Positions 53,084-61,382 of a DNA stretch of 64,000 nt are shown here, one piece after another. How positions within the stretch are numbered: the stretch's first letter is position 1; every line of letters starts with the position of its first letter. Under the pieces are notes generated by a model. That model was not told the origin of the DNA, did no database searches, and worked only from the letters and a program-made list of their open reading frames with translations. The stretch is from positions 62,001-126,000 of the forward strand of contig CAKQUG010000002.1 in NCBI GenBank assembly GCA_934277545.1, read 5' to 3'. The DNA is from an uncultured Alphaproteobacteria bacterium. Its GTDB lineage: Bacteria; Pseudomonadota; Alphaproteobacteria; RF32; CAG-239. Position numbers and translations under genes: made by a program.

Positions 53084-53962
53084 ATGGATGATACACAAAC
53101 AGAAACTCAAGGCGGAACCGATAAGACGGCTTTGGATTGGAATAAAAAAGGCTTTGTTCCGGCCGAAAGGCTGTCTTTACGCATAGACGCGCAGGAGGCA
53201 AACCGCTATCAGGCGAAAGCCGGTAAGGCCAAGCTCGGAGATTTGTCGCCGACGCTGAAGAGCTTGCGTAAAAAAGTCCGCAATCCGTTTGATGACGATG
53301 AAGATGACAATGACGGCGCCCCGGATGAGGAAATTTTTAGAATGTTGCGCGAATTGGAACAGAACGCCAACGACGCTTCCAACAACGATACAACTCTTCT
53401 AAACGCTTTGTCGCCGGCGGAAAAGCATTTTATTGACCAACGCAGCACCATAGAAAATAATCGAATGGAAGATAATGCCGGCAAGCTTAACGCTATGCAG
53501 CAAGCCGATACTCTGTCGCGCAAGGCCGGAATCAGCAAAATGACCAACGATGACTATATGAACAATATGCAGGATGCAATTTATAATCCGCGGCGCTTGC
53601 GTGAGCAGACTTTTGAAGAAAATATCGCTAAAAAAGTGGGGTTAAAAGGGCATATTACCAAGCATAATACCGGCGAAGTGGTAAAAGGGGTTAAAAAAAT
53701 TACCGAAACTACCAAAAATAAAAAAGTTAAAGGAATGAGTTTTGACGATGCCGCAAAAGTCGGAAAAAAGAATATGTCTAAAAACGCCACGGCCGAGTTG
53801 ATTCTGCAAAAGTCCGGGCAAACTGCGCGTCTTACCGAGATTAAAATGAAAACCCAAATAAAAAGCAAAGAACCCGACGCCAAAGCTCCAAAACGTTCAT
53901 ATTCGGCGGAAATGAAAAAACTTTTGCAGGAATCGCTGCGGAAAAACGGCGAAGTCCGCTGA
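53084..53962 (+). CDS. Hypothetical charged protein
   Basis: 292 residues, AGGGG upstream. No signal peptide or membrane helix. Very polar, with an acidic stretch (DDDEDDNDGAPDEE, about 72-86) and many basic residues elsewhere; the C-terminal half is lysine rich. Low hydrophobicity suggests large disordered parts. Family not recognised. Confidence 0.65.
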   Translation: MDDTQTETQGGTDKTALDWNKKGFVPAERLSLRIDAQEANRYQAKAGKAKLGDLSPTLKSLRKKVRNPFDDDEDDNDGAPDEEIFRMLRELEQNANDASNNDTTLLNALSPAEKHFIDQRSTIENNRMEDNAGKLNAMQQADTLSRKAGISKMTNDDYMNNMQDAIYNPRRLREQTFEENIAKKVGLKGHITKHNTGEVVKGVKKITETTKNKKVKGMSFDDAAKVGKKNMSKNATAELILQKSGQTARLTEIKMKTQIKSKEPDAKAPKRSYSAEMKKLLQESLRKNGEVR

Positions 53963-54051
53963 CATTCGCTAACAGGGGCAAAGTTCCGATTTACTTTTTT
54001 GAAAAAGTGTATTAAACTAAAGCAAATTCATGAAGATTTTGAGGATATATT

Positions 54052-54471
54052 ATGGAAAATCAATATTATACGCTTATGGAAAAGCAAGATTTCTTTGAAA
54101 TTATCGAAAATAAATACGGTGAACTCGCCATTTTTATTGACGCTCGCGACGGTGCTCCGCAAGAGCCGGTTTTGGAATTTGACGGTAAAAAGACAGCTTT
54201 GCTGAAAAGAGACGAGCGTCGTTCCATTATTTTGGATAACATTGATGCTGAAACCAAAGAAGTTCTTGCCGGCGCCGAATTTGTGATGATTGTGGAAATG
54301 CAGGCTGACATGGTGGAGCGTGTTTATGGCGTTCCGGTGGAAAATGTAGAAGAAATAGAGTTTAACGGCCGACGCACTCGTGCCGATGAGCTGTTTAAAG
54401 CCAAAAGTAAAGAAGATGTGCTTAAATCGTTCGGCGCAATTAAAGTTTGGAGCGGCGGAGCGGCAAAATGA
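54052..54471 (+). CDS. Hypothetical protein upstream of PTS genes
   Basis: 139 residues with GAGGA before ATG. Compact alpha/beta composition, no signal peptide: FFEIIENKYGELAIFIDARDG, then EEIEFNGRRTRADELFKAKS. Its stop overlaps the EIIA start (ATGA), so it is coupled to the PTS genes. HprK/ptsK often occupies this position in alphaproteobacteria, but no Walker motif is present, so it is not HprK. Confidence 0.7.
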   Translation: MENQYYTLMEKQDFFEIIENKYGELAIFIDARDGAPQEPVLEFDGKKTALLKRDERRSIILDNIDAETKEVLAGAEFVMIVEMQADMVERVYGVPVENVEEIEFNGRRTRADELFKAKSKEDVLKSFGAIKVWSGGAAK

Positions 54472-54875
54472 TTGGTTTGGTTTTTGTTACGCACGGCAAT
54501 TTAGCCAGTGAGTTTGTGGCAGCAATGGAACATGTTGTCGGCAAACAGGAAAATGTTGAATGTGTCTGCATCGGTCCCGAAGATGATATGGAAAATCGCC
54601 GGCATGAAATTTTGCAAAAAGCCAAAAGCGTGGACTGCGGGCAGGGGGTGTTGCTTTTAACCGATATGTTCGGAGGAACTCCGTCTAATTTGGCAATGTC
54701 GGTTATCGGGCACGGAAATTTTGATGTAATTGCCGGGGTGAATTTGCCGATGTTGATAAAATTGGCGTCGGCTCGTCAGAATATGCCTTTAGAAGAATGT
54801 GTTATTTGTGCGCAGGAAGCCGGTAAAAAATATATCAATATCGCCTCACAGCTTTTGAACGGAACAAACAAATGA
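54468..54875 (+). CDS. PTS EIIA component, mannose family
   Basis: 135 residues from ATG 54468. Phosphoacceptor H9 lies in GLVFVTHGNLASEF, and GVLLLTDMFGGTPSNLA matches the family. In alphaproteobacteria this protein works with HPr and HprK as a regulatory rather than transport PTS. It overlaps both neighbours by 4 bases. Confidence 0.92.
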   Translation: MIGLVFVTHGNLASEFVAAMEHVVGKQENVECVCIGPEDDMENRRHEILQKAKSVDCGQGVLLLTDMFGGTPSNLAMSVIGHGNFDVIAGVNLPMLIKLASARQNMPLEECVICAQEAGKKYINIASQLLNGTNK

Positions 54876-55147
54876 GTGAAGCAGTTGTTGAATTGGAGAT
54901 TAAAAATCTGAAAGGTTTGCACGCGCGCGCTGCCGCCGCGTTTGTTAAATGCACTGCGGATTTGGATGTTGATATTACGGTTGAGAAAGACGGTCAGCAG
55001 GTTGACGGTTCGTCAATTTTGGGTTTAATGATGTTGGCAGCGTCTAAAGGAAGCCGGATAAAAGTTAAAGCCAATGGAGCTGATGCTGAACAGGCGGTAA
55101 AAAATATTTCGGATTTAGTTAATTCTTTGTTTGGTGAAGAACAGTGA
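54872..55147 (+). CDS. ptsH: Phosphocarrier protein HPr
   Basis: 91 residues. Active His18 in KGLHARAAAAFVK; the regulatory serine region is DGSSILGLMMLAAS, with Ser at the position phosphorylated by HprK. It passes phosphate from EI to EIIA proteins. EI (ptsP or ptsI) and hprK are not in the window. Confidence 0.94.
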   Translation: MSEAVVELEIKNLKGLHARAAAAFVKCTADLDVDITVEKDGQQVDGSSILGLMMLAASKGSRIKVKANGADAEQAVKNISDLVNSLFGEEQ

Positions 55148-56076
55148 TTGGCAGCCCGGCACTACGCAATAAAACCATTGTTTTGACACCGCGTGAAGAA
55201 TGCGGCTATGCTAAAAAAGCCGTAAAACTTTCCACTGCGGCAGAGCCTGAGGTTTTATTTGATAAAATTGTGTGGCAGGACACTTTTAATGCGCTGCGCT
55301 ATGTGCCGGATAATTTTGCCGATTTAATGATTGTCGACCCGCCGTATAATTTGACCAAAAACTTTGGCAAAAACACCTTTTATCAAATGGATTTGTCTGA
55401 ATATAAAAAATGGCTGGATAAATGGTTGTCTAAAATTGTACGGATTCTCAAACCGAATGCCAGCCTATATATTTGTTCAGATTGGCAGAGTTCAATAATT
55501 ATTCCTTTGGTTGCCGGTAAATATTTTAAACTGCGCAACCGAATTTCTTGGGAACGCGATAAAGGACGTGCCGCCGCCAATAATTGGAAAAATTGTATGG
55601 AAGATATATGGTTTTTCACCAAGTCGGATGAATATACTTTTAATCTGGACGCGGTAAAAATGCAAAAAAAAGTGTTGGCACCATATCGCGACGGTAAGGG
55701 AAAGCCAAAGGATTGGCATGAACAAAACGGTGAAAAAATGCGCTTTACGGCTCCGTCAAATATTTGGACCGATATTACGATTCCTTTTTGGTCAATGGCC
55801 GAAAATACAGAACATCCGACCCAAAAGCCCGAAAAACTTATTGCTAAACTGATTTTAGCTTCCAGCAATGAAGGGGATATGATTTTTGACCCGTTTTTAG
55901 GTTCCGGAACCACGGCAGTGGTCGCAAAAAAACTCGGACGACACTATTTAGGAATAGAGCGCGAACGTAAATATGTGGCGCTGGCGCTTAAACGCTTGGA
56001 AACGGCCGATAAAAACAAAGATATACAGGGATATGAAAACGGAATTTTTAAGAACCGCAACTCCGGTGCTGAATAA
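55144..56076 (+). CDS. Solitary beta-class DNA methyltransferase
   Basis: 310 residues from GTG 55144, overlapping the HPr stop. The catalytic motif DPPYNL (about 63) comes before the SAM-binding motif DPFLGSGTTAVVAKKLGRHYLGIE (about 256), the beta-class order. SDWQSS, NRISWERDKGR and ENTEHPTQKPEKL lie between. N6-adenine or N4-cytosine methylation is expected; the target is not readable. No restriction endonuclease gene is beside it. It is shorter than CcrM and lacks the C-terminal extension typical of that enzyme. Confidence 0.88.
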   Translation: MIGSPALRNKTIVLTPREECGYAKKAVKLSTAAEPEVLFDKIVWQDTFNALRYVPDNFADLMIVDPPYNLTKNFGKNTFYQMDLSEYKKWLDKWLSKIVRILKPNASLYICSDWQSSIIIPLVAGKYFKLRNRISWERDKGRAAANNWKNCMEDIWFFTKSDEYTFNLDAVKMQKKVLAPYRDGKGKPKDWHEQNGEKMRFTAPSNIWTDITIPFWSMAENTEHPTQKPEKLIAKLILASSNEGDMIFDPFLGSGTTAVVAKKLGRHYLGIERERKYVALALKRLETADKNKDIQGYENGIFKNRNSGAE

Positions 56077-56152
56077 ATGAGAAATGTCTTGAGTTTTCTC
56101 ATTTTTCAACCTATATATAGTGCGAAGAATTTATTTTTTTGAGGAAAATCTG

Positions 56153-58018
56153 ATGAGATTTGGAAAAAATGCGATTATTTGGTTGTTAGCTTTTGTGGCG
56201 CTTTCTTTTGCCATGGGGTTTATGGAAAATAAAAATTTTTCCTCCGGCTATGAAAATTTAGCGTTTTCCGATTTTATGAATGAAGTAAAGGGAAAACGTA
56301 TTTCAAATGTAACTATGACCGGCGCACAGATTTACAGCGTGTCGACCGACGGCAGAAAATATATGACTTATGCGCCGTACAGCCCGACAACCGTAGACAC
56401 ATTGCTTGCCAATAATGTGCGGGTTGATGCTAAACCTCAAGACACTGCCGGCGACACATTTTGGAGTATTGTAATTTCCTGGTTCCCGATGATTTTGCTT
56501 ATCGGCGTATGGGTTTTCTTTATGCGCCAAGCCAGTGCCGGAAATAACAAAGCTATGAGTTTCGGTAAGTCCCGAGCTCGTTTAATTGAAAATACCAAGC
56601 GTGTAACTTTTAATGATGTAGCCGGCGCCGATGAATCTAAACAAGAGCTTGAAGAAATTGTAGATTTTTTGAAAGACCCGCAAAAATTTCAGCGTTTGGG
56701 CGGTAAAATTCCGAAGGGTGTTTTGTTGGTGGGGCCTCCGGGAACAGGTAAAACTTTGCTTGCCAAAGCCGTGGCCGGTGAAGCGAATGTACCTTTTTTC
56801 TCTATTTCAGGCTCTGATTTTGTGGAAATGTTTGTCGGTGTGGGCGCTTCCCGTGTGCGTGATATGTTTGCACAGGCTAAAAAGAATTCACCGTGTCTGT
56901 TGTTTATTGATGAAATTGATGCGGTGGGTCGTCATCGCGGCGCCGGTTTGGGCGGCGGAAATGATGAACGTGAACAAACACTTAATCAGCTGTTGGTTGA
57001 AATGGACGGCTTTGAACCGAATGAAAATGTAATTTTGATTGCCGCAACCAACCGTCCGGATGTTTTGGACCCGGCTTTGCTGCGTCCGGGGCGTTTTGAT
57101 CGCCAGGTTACGGTCAGCAATCCGGATGTTAAAGGGCGTGAGGCGATTTTGAACGTGCATGTCCGCAAAGTGCCACTGGCTCGCGATGTCGACTTGTCGG
57201 TGGTGGCCCGCGGAACTCCCGGATTTTCCGGTGCTGACTTGGCTAACTTGGTCAATGAGGCGGCTTTGTTGGCTGCTCGCCGCAACAAACGTAAGGTTAC
57301 TGCGGAAGATTTTGACAACGCTAAAGATAAAGTGCTGATGGGCAGTGAGCGTAAATCTATGGCGATGGATGAACAAGAAAAGAAGTTGACTGCTTACCAT
57401 GAAGCCGGACACGCTATCTGCTCGCTACATGTTAAAGAAACCGACCCAATCCATAAGGCAACGATTATTCCGAGAGGTCGGGCTTTGGGTATGGTGCAGC
57501 AGCTGCCGGAAAAAGACCAATATTCTTATACCAGGGCTAAAATGCTGTCGCGTTTGATTATCTGTATGGGCGGCCGTGTGAGCGAAGAACTTAAATTCGG
57601 TTATGATAAAGTTACTTCCGGGGCGTCGTCGGATATTGCCGCTGCCACCAATTTGGCGCGGGCTATGGTTACTGAATGGGGAATGAGCGACGTTTTGGGG
57701 CCGGTGATGTATGTTGAAAATTCTAACGAGGTTTTCTTAGGTCGCAGCGTTACGCAAAACCAAAATATGAGTGAAGAAACCGCTCGTCTGGTGGATTCGG
57801 AAATTAAACGTTTGGTTACCGAGGCTCACGCTGAAGCCGCAAAAATCTTAAAGGAAAATGATAATGAATTGGAAACTTTGGCGCAAGCGTTAATGGAATA
57901 TGAAACTTTAACTGGTGAAGAAATTAAAGAGGTTTTAGCCGGTAAAAAAATTGACCGTACTGAACAGACACCTGTTCCGCCGGAAAAGCAGACAAAAGTT
58001 TCTGTTCCCGAAGTTTAA
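56153..58018 (+). CDS. ftsH: ATP-dependent zinc metalloprotease FtsH
   Basis: 621 residues from ATG 56153 (GAGGA upstream). Two membrane helices (about 7-24 and 100-122) flank a periplasmic domain. The AAA domain has Walker A GPPGTGKT, Walker B LLFIDEIDAVG and the second region of homology with RPGRFDRQV; the peptidase site is HEAGH with the third zinc ligand further on. FtsH degrades membrane proteins and regulators such as LpxC and RpoH, both encoded in this window. Confidence 0.97.
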   Translation: MRFGKNAIIWLLAFVALSFAMGFMENKNFSSGYENLAFSDFMNEVKGKRISNVTMTGAQIYSVSTDGRKYMTYAPYSPTTVDTLLANNVRVDAKPQDTAGDTFWSIVISWFPMILLIGVWVFFMRQASAGNNKAMSFGKSRARLIENTKRVTFNDVAGADESKQELEEIVDFLKDPQKFQRLGGKIPKGVLLVGPPGTGKTLLAKAVAGEANVPFFSISGSDFVEMFVGVGASRVRDMFAQAKKNSPCLLFIDEIDAVGRHRGAGLGGGNDEREQTLNQLLVEMDGFEPNENVILIAATNRPDVLDPALLRPGRFDRQVTVSNPDVKGREAILNVHVRKVPLARDVDLSVVARGTPGFSGADLANLVNEAALLAARRNKRKVTAEDFDNAKDKVLMGSERKSMAMDEQEKKLTAYHEAGHAICSLHVKETDPIHKATIIPRGRALGMVQQLPEKDQYSYTRAKMLSRLIICMGGRVSEELKFGYDKVTSGASSDIAAATNLARAMVTEWGMSDVLGPVMYVENSNEVFLGRSVTQNQNMSEETARLVDSEIKRLVTEAHAEAAKILKENDNELETLAQALMEYETLTGEEIKEVLAGKKIDRTEQTPVPPEKQTKVSVPEV

Positions 58019-58036
58019 TAAATAAAAGAGGTTAAA

Positions 58037-58930
58037 ATGGATTTTAAAGAATTAGGTTTGAGCGAAACCACCATAAAAGCTATTAACGAAGCCGGAATTA
58101 CCGCACCGACAACCGTGCAGACAGATGTTATTCCGTCTGTTTTGGGCGGTAAAGATGTATTTGCCATTGCACCGGCCGGTTGCGGCAAAACTTGTTCCTA
58201 TGTTTTTCCGTTAATTGATATTATCGCTCGCCGTGAAGCGCAAAATATTTTGGTAATTACCGCAAATTCTAAGCAATCTGTAATTGTTTCTGATCGCTTT
58301 GCCGTGTTTAACAAATACCATGAAATCAGCGAAACGGCTTTGACGGATAATGATGAAAATGTTGACAATGAAGCCAATGTGATTATTGCGTCTCCGAGTT
58401 TGCTGTTGGATTTGCTGAAAGAAGATAAAGTCGATTTGTCAAATATCAATATTTTAGTGGTTGATGACATAAATCTTATCAAAAAATTGCACCAACTTCA
58501 AAATTTGGAACAGATTTTGGAAGTTCTGCCTGCCGATAAACAGAATATTGTGTTTACGAACCGCCGTTCTAAAGAAACTCAAGATATTTTAGATAAAATA
58601 TTAAAAACTCCGGACGAAATCAAAATTGACCGCACAAAAGAACAAGAGGCTGTGCAAAATGAGCCGGTTCAGACAGAAGATACAATGGAACCGATCCCGG
58701 TGGTTACCGAACCGGCTGCTGAGCCAACTCAGCCGGTTGTTGAAAAAAGTCGTCAAGAACGCAAAGGCCGTCGTGAACAACGTGAGGAACGTCGTAAAAA
58801 TGCCGATAAACGCGAAGGGAATCCGAAAGACAGCGAAGCTATGAGCTTAATGCGCAAGTTTCATACTTTTGGCCGCCGCACGCCGGATTTTTTGTTGACC
58901 AAAGTAGAATTAGCCGACGATAATCAATAA
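58037..58930 (+). CDS. DEAD-box-like protein with a single, altered RecA domain
   Basis: 297 residues. The N-terminal 190 resemble the first domain of DEAD-box helicases: Q-motif region FKELGLSETTIKAINEAGITAPTTVQ, Walker A APAGCGKT and VIIASPSLLLDLL. The DEAD motif itself is VVDDINLI, and the SAT motif is not recognisable (VFTNRRS). The second RecA domain is absent; a Glu/Pro-rich linker and a basic RQERKGRREQREERRKN tail follow. An active helicase is unlikely; a regulatory or RNA-binding role is possible. Eighteen bases separate it from ftsH. Confidence 0.78.
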   Translation: MDFKELGLSETTIKAINEAGITAPTTVQTDVIPSVLGGKDVFAIAPAGCGKTCSYVFPLIDIIARREAQNILVITANSKQSVIVSDRFAVFNKYHEISETALTDNDENVDNEANVIIASPSLLLDLLKEDKVDLSNINILVVDDINLIKKLHQLQNLEQILEVLPADKQNIVFTNRRSKETQDILDKILKTPDEIKIDRTKEQEAVQNEPVQTEDTMEPIPVVTEPAAEPTQPVVEKSRQERKGRREQREERRKNADKREGNPKDSEAMSLMRKFHTFGRRTPDFLLTKVELADDNQ

Positions 58931-59020
58931 TTTGTGCTTTTTTGTAAAAAAAACTTGAAAATTTACGCTGTTAGGCTATAAAAATCGCATAAAGAATCAA
59001 GTTTTTGAGGAGATTAAAGA

Positions 59021-59779
59021 ATGTCAGGACATTCCCAATTTAAAAATATTATGTACAGAAAAGGCGCTCAAGACGCTAAAAAAGCGCGCGTTTTCGCTAA
59101 ATTAGCCCGTGAAATCACAGTTGCCGCTAAAAGCGGTTTGCCTGAACCGGATAAAAACCCGCGTTTGCGTTTGGCTATTCAGGCAGCCCGTGCCGAGAGT
59201 ATGCCGAAAGACAACATTGAACGCGCCATTGCCAAAGCAACAACTGTTGCCGGCGGTGCAGATTTCGTTTCTATGCGTTATGAAGGTTTTTCTTCCGGTA
59301 AAGTTGCCGTTATTGTTGAGGCGCTGACGGATAACAAAAACCGCACAGCCGGAAATGTGCGTACCATTTTTGGTAAACGCGGCGGCGCTATGGGAGAAAA
59401 CGGTTCGGTTGCTTTTAACTTTGAACGTATCGGCTATATTCAATATCCGGCCTCGGTTGCCAGCGCCGATGAAATGTTTGAAGCTGCTTTGGAGGCTGGT
59501 GCCAATGAAGTTGTTTCAGACGAAAACTATCATGAAATTGAAACTCTGCCGGATGATTTATCGGCTGTTACCAGCGCTTTGGAAGCTAAATACGGCACTC
59601 CGTCTGCTTCTCGTTTGGACTGGAAACCGACAGTTAAAGTTGACATCAATGATGTTGACAGTGCCCGTAAGTTTTTGGAATTTGTTGACGCTTTGGAAGA
59701 TGACGAGGATGTTCAGCACGTTTATCACAATGCGGAAATCGCCGAAGACGTTATGGCTCAATTAGCCGGCGAGGAATAA
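59021..59779 (+). CDS. yebC: YebC/PmpR-family protein
   Basis: 252 residues. N-terminal MSGHSQFKNIMYRKGAQDAKK, then the LPEPDKNPRLRLAIQAARAESMPKDNIERAI block, both diagnostic. Family members act as transcription regulators or, in recent work, as translation factors at proline stretches. It is followed by ruvC with a one-base overlap, the conserved order. Confidence 0.95.
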   Translation: MSGHSQFKNIMYRKGAQDAKKARVFAKLAREITVAAKSGLPEPDKNPRLRLAIQAARAESMPKDNIERAIAKATTVAGGADFVSMRYEGFSSGKVAVIVEALTDNKNRTAGNVRTIFGKRGGAMGENGSVAFNFERIGYIQYPASVASADEMFEAALEAGANEVVSDENYHEIETLPDDLSAVTSALEAKYGTPSASRLDWKPTVKVDINDVDSARKFLEFVDALEDDEDVQHVYHNAEIAEDVMAQLAGEE

Positions 59780-60261
59780 TGCGTATCTTGGGTCTTGATC
59801 CGAGTTTATCCTCCACCGGTTGGGGAGTTATAGAAGTGAATGCAAACCGTCTGCACTATGTTGCGGACGGTTTTATTCCTACTTCTCCGAAAATGCCGAT
59901 AGAAGAGCGGCTGGATATAATTTTCAACACATTAAGCGAGGTTATTGAAACCTATCAGCCTGTTGAAGCGGCAATTGAAAAAACTTTTCTTAATTCAAAC
60001 CCGGAAACGTCGCTTAAACTTAGTATGGCGCGCGGTGTTGTTATTTTAGCCGCCGGACATTATCATTTACCACTGTTTGAGTTTGACCCGACTAAGGTTA
60101 AAAAAGCGCTGGTCGGGGTAGGGCATGCCGATAAAAATCAGGTTGAAACCATGGTAAAAATTTTGCTTCCGGGGTGCAAGCCTAAAAATAACGATTCGTC
60201 CGATGCTTTGGCGATGGCTATTACCCGCAGCCATTACCGCACTGCAGTTTCTTGTAAATAA
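59779..60261 (+). CDS. ruvC: Holliday junction resolvase RuvC
   Basis: 160 residues. The acidic catalytic set is present: D7 (ILGLDPSL), E67 (AAIEKTFLNSN) and the aspartates of NNDSSDALAMAITR. It cuts Holliday junctions with the help of RuvAB. RuvA, RuvB and YbgC normally follow and are missing from this locus. Confidence 0.95.
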   Translation: MRILGLDPSLSSTGWGVIEVNANRLHYVADGFIPTSPKMPIEERLDIIFNTLSEVIETYQPVEAAIEKTFLNSNPETSLKLSMARGVVILAAGHYHLPLFEFDPTKVKKALVGVGHADKNQVETMVKILLPGCKPKNNDSSDALAMAITRSHYRTAVSCK

Positions 60262-60265
60262 AATA

Positions 60266-60877
60266 TTAGTACCAAGCCATAAAAACGTTACAAGCAGAGT
60301 CATTTATGCAAGATTTACATATACGACTTACATCAGGTAAATTCATATCGGACATACATTTTTGTTGCTGATTGCAATCCGTTCTATAAGACGGGTATTC
60401 TCCGTTGGTATTATATATAACTAATCTTCCTTTACCATATTGCATAAATGACTGGAAGGCAACTTGTGTAGCCAAAGCCATACATAATTGATAAGCAAAT
60501 TCGGAATTTTTATTTTTTGATGAAGTAACGATGTAATAGTCGATAGAAATAGAGCGTTCGCTGCGTCCGTTATATATATATGGAACCATGCGATTGCCAA
60601 AGGAATCGTATAGAAATATGTTATTTTCTTTTTTCCAGGTTGCTGGTACAATTTGAGTCTGATAAATAAAATCTGCTATATTTTTTGTTAAATTTCCAGT
60701 TTCATTTATGTGATTTTTAAATATATCATCTTTATATTCCATAAGACCTGCTATCAGCATATTGTATTCTTCAACCGCCTTATTTACTTTGAACTTAGTC
60801 ATAGCTTTAGAATAACCGGTAATTCCACCGACAGATAAAACACCGATAATGGCCAGCACACCAAGCATTTCAATCAT
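60266..60877 (-). CDS. Type IV pilin-like (pseudopilin) protein, apparently frame-off at its leader
   Basis: 203 residues from the first available ATG, but the prepilin motif continues upstream: GEVGRSMIEMLGVLAIIGVLSVGGI, with cleavage expected after the second G and glutamate at +5. The open frame extends upstream to about 61060 without any usual start codon. A good start (ATG 61081-61083 with GAGGA) lies one CT unit out of frame, see the tract at 61046-61060. The C-terminal domain has four cysteines near the end (CMSD, ICKSCINDSACN), like the paralogue at 61383. It lies just behind ruvC, convergent. Confidence 0.8.
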   Translation of the reverse strand: MIEMLGVLAIIGVLSVGGITGYSKAMTKFKVNKAVEEYNMLIAGLMEYKDDIFKNHINETGNLTKNIADFIYQTQIVPATWKKENNIFLYDSFGNRMVPYIYNGRSERSISIDYYIVTSSKNKNSEFAYQLCMALATQVAFQSFMQYGKGRLVIYNTNGEYPSYRTDCNQQQKCMSDMNLPDVSRICKSCINDSACNVFMAWY

Positions 60878-61083
60878 AGAACGGCCAACCTCGCCCCTTG
60901 CTCGTAATGACGATAGAGTATGGGGCTGGATTGTATAATGACGCCAAAAATGGCGATGGTATAATTTACTGATTTTATCGAAAAACTCTGTAAATACCTC
61001 TGCAGCGGCGAAAAAAGTGCCCTTAATTAGAGATATAGGATTTGCAGAGAGAGAGAGAGACCTTTGTTTAGCTTATTTTTCAT
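60878..61083 (-). other. Leader region of the pseudopilin gene
   Basis: On the minus strand, ATG 61083 begins MKNKLNKGLSLSL and then reads a stop (TAA) 19 codons on. If the CT tract were one unit shorter, the frame would run without a stop into the pilin: ANPISLIKGTFFAAAEV through to RARGEVGRSMIEML. Part of the leader (plus-strand 60907-60926) matches the palindromic element in the paralogue's leader. Confidence 0.65.
61046..61060 (-). repeat. Dinucleotide (CT/AG) tract in the pseudopilin leader
   Basis: (AG)7A on the plus strand, 7.5 units, located 7-12 codons after the minus-strand ATG. Loss of one unit or gain of two joins the ATG to the pilin frame. Confidence 0.9.
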
Positions 61084-61190
61084 CTTTCTTTCCTCATTTT
61101 TTTATTAGTTATGTTTTTATTTTAGGTGCTCAAACTAAATATGTCAAATGTTAAATTGCAAATCTAGGATGAGGGATGTTTTGTCAAAAG

Positions 61191-61366
61191 TGTGTAAAAA
61201 AAACGACCGTTTAAATAGGACTTTAAAATAGCTTCTTTTTGCAAATTATCAGAGGTTGGCGGTTTTTGCAATAACTTTTTATAATTACGAGATTTTTTGC
61301 TTGTTTTTAAGCATTTTCAGACATTTGTTCGGACTGTGTAAAAATAACGGTCGTTTTTTTTACACA
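61191..61366 (+). repeat. 21-bp perfect inverted repeats flanking a promoter region, copy 2
   Basis: Arms 61191-61211 and 61346-61366 are identical to those at 45505-45679, separated by 134 bases. Within the segment lies a promoter candidate TTGGCG (61256-61261), 18-base spacer, TATAAT (61280-61285), pointing to the gene at 61383. AGGAGG is outside the right arm, 4 bases beyond it. Confidence 0.85.
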
Positions 61367-61382
61367 ACCAAGGAGGAACAAC

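Noticed and set aside
55144..56076. Methyltransferase as CcrM
   Set aside because: It is shorter and lacks the C-terminal extension expected for CcrM; motif order alone does not identify the target.
60878..61382. Intergenic region between the pseudopilins as a simple divergent promoter
   Set aside because: Both sides are coding-like or repeat-bearing leaders (CT tract on one side, 21-bp inverted repeats on the other), so it is described by those features instead.
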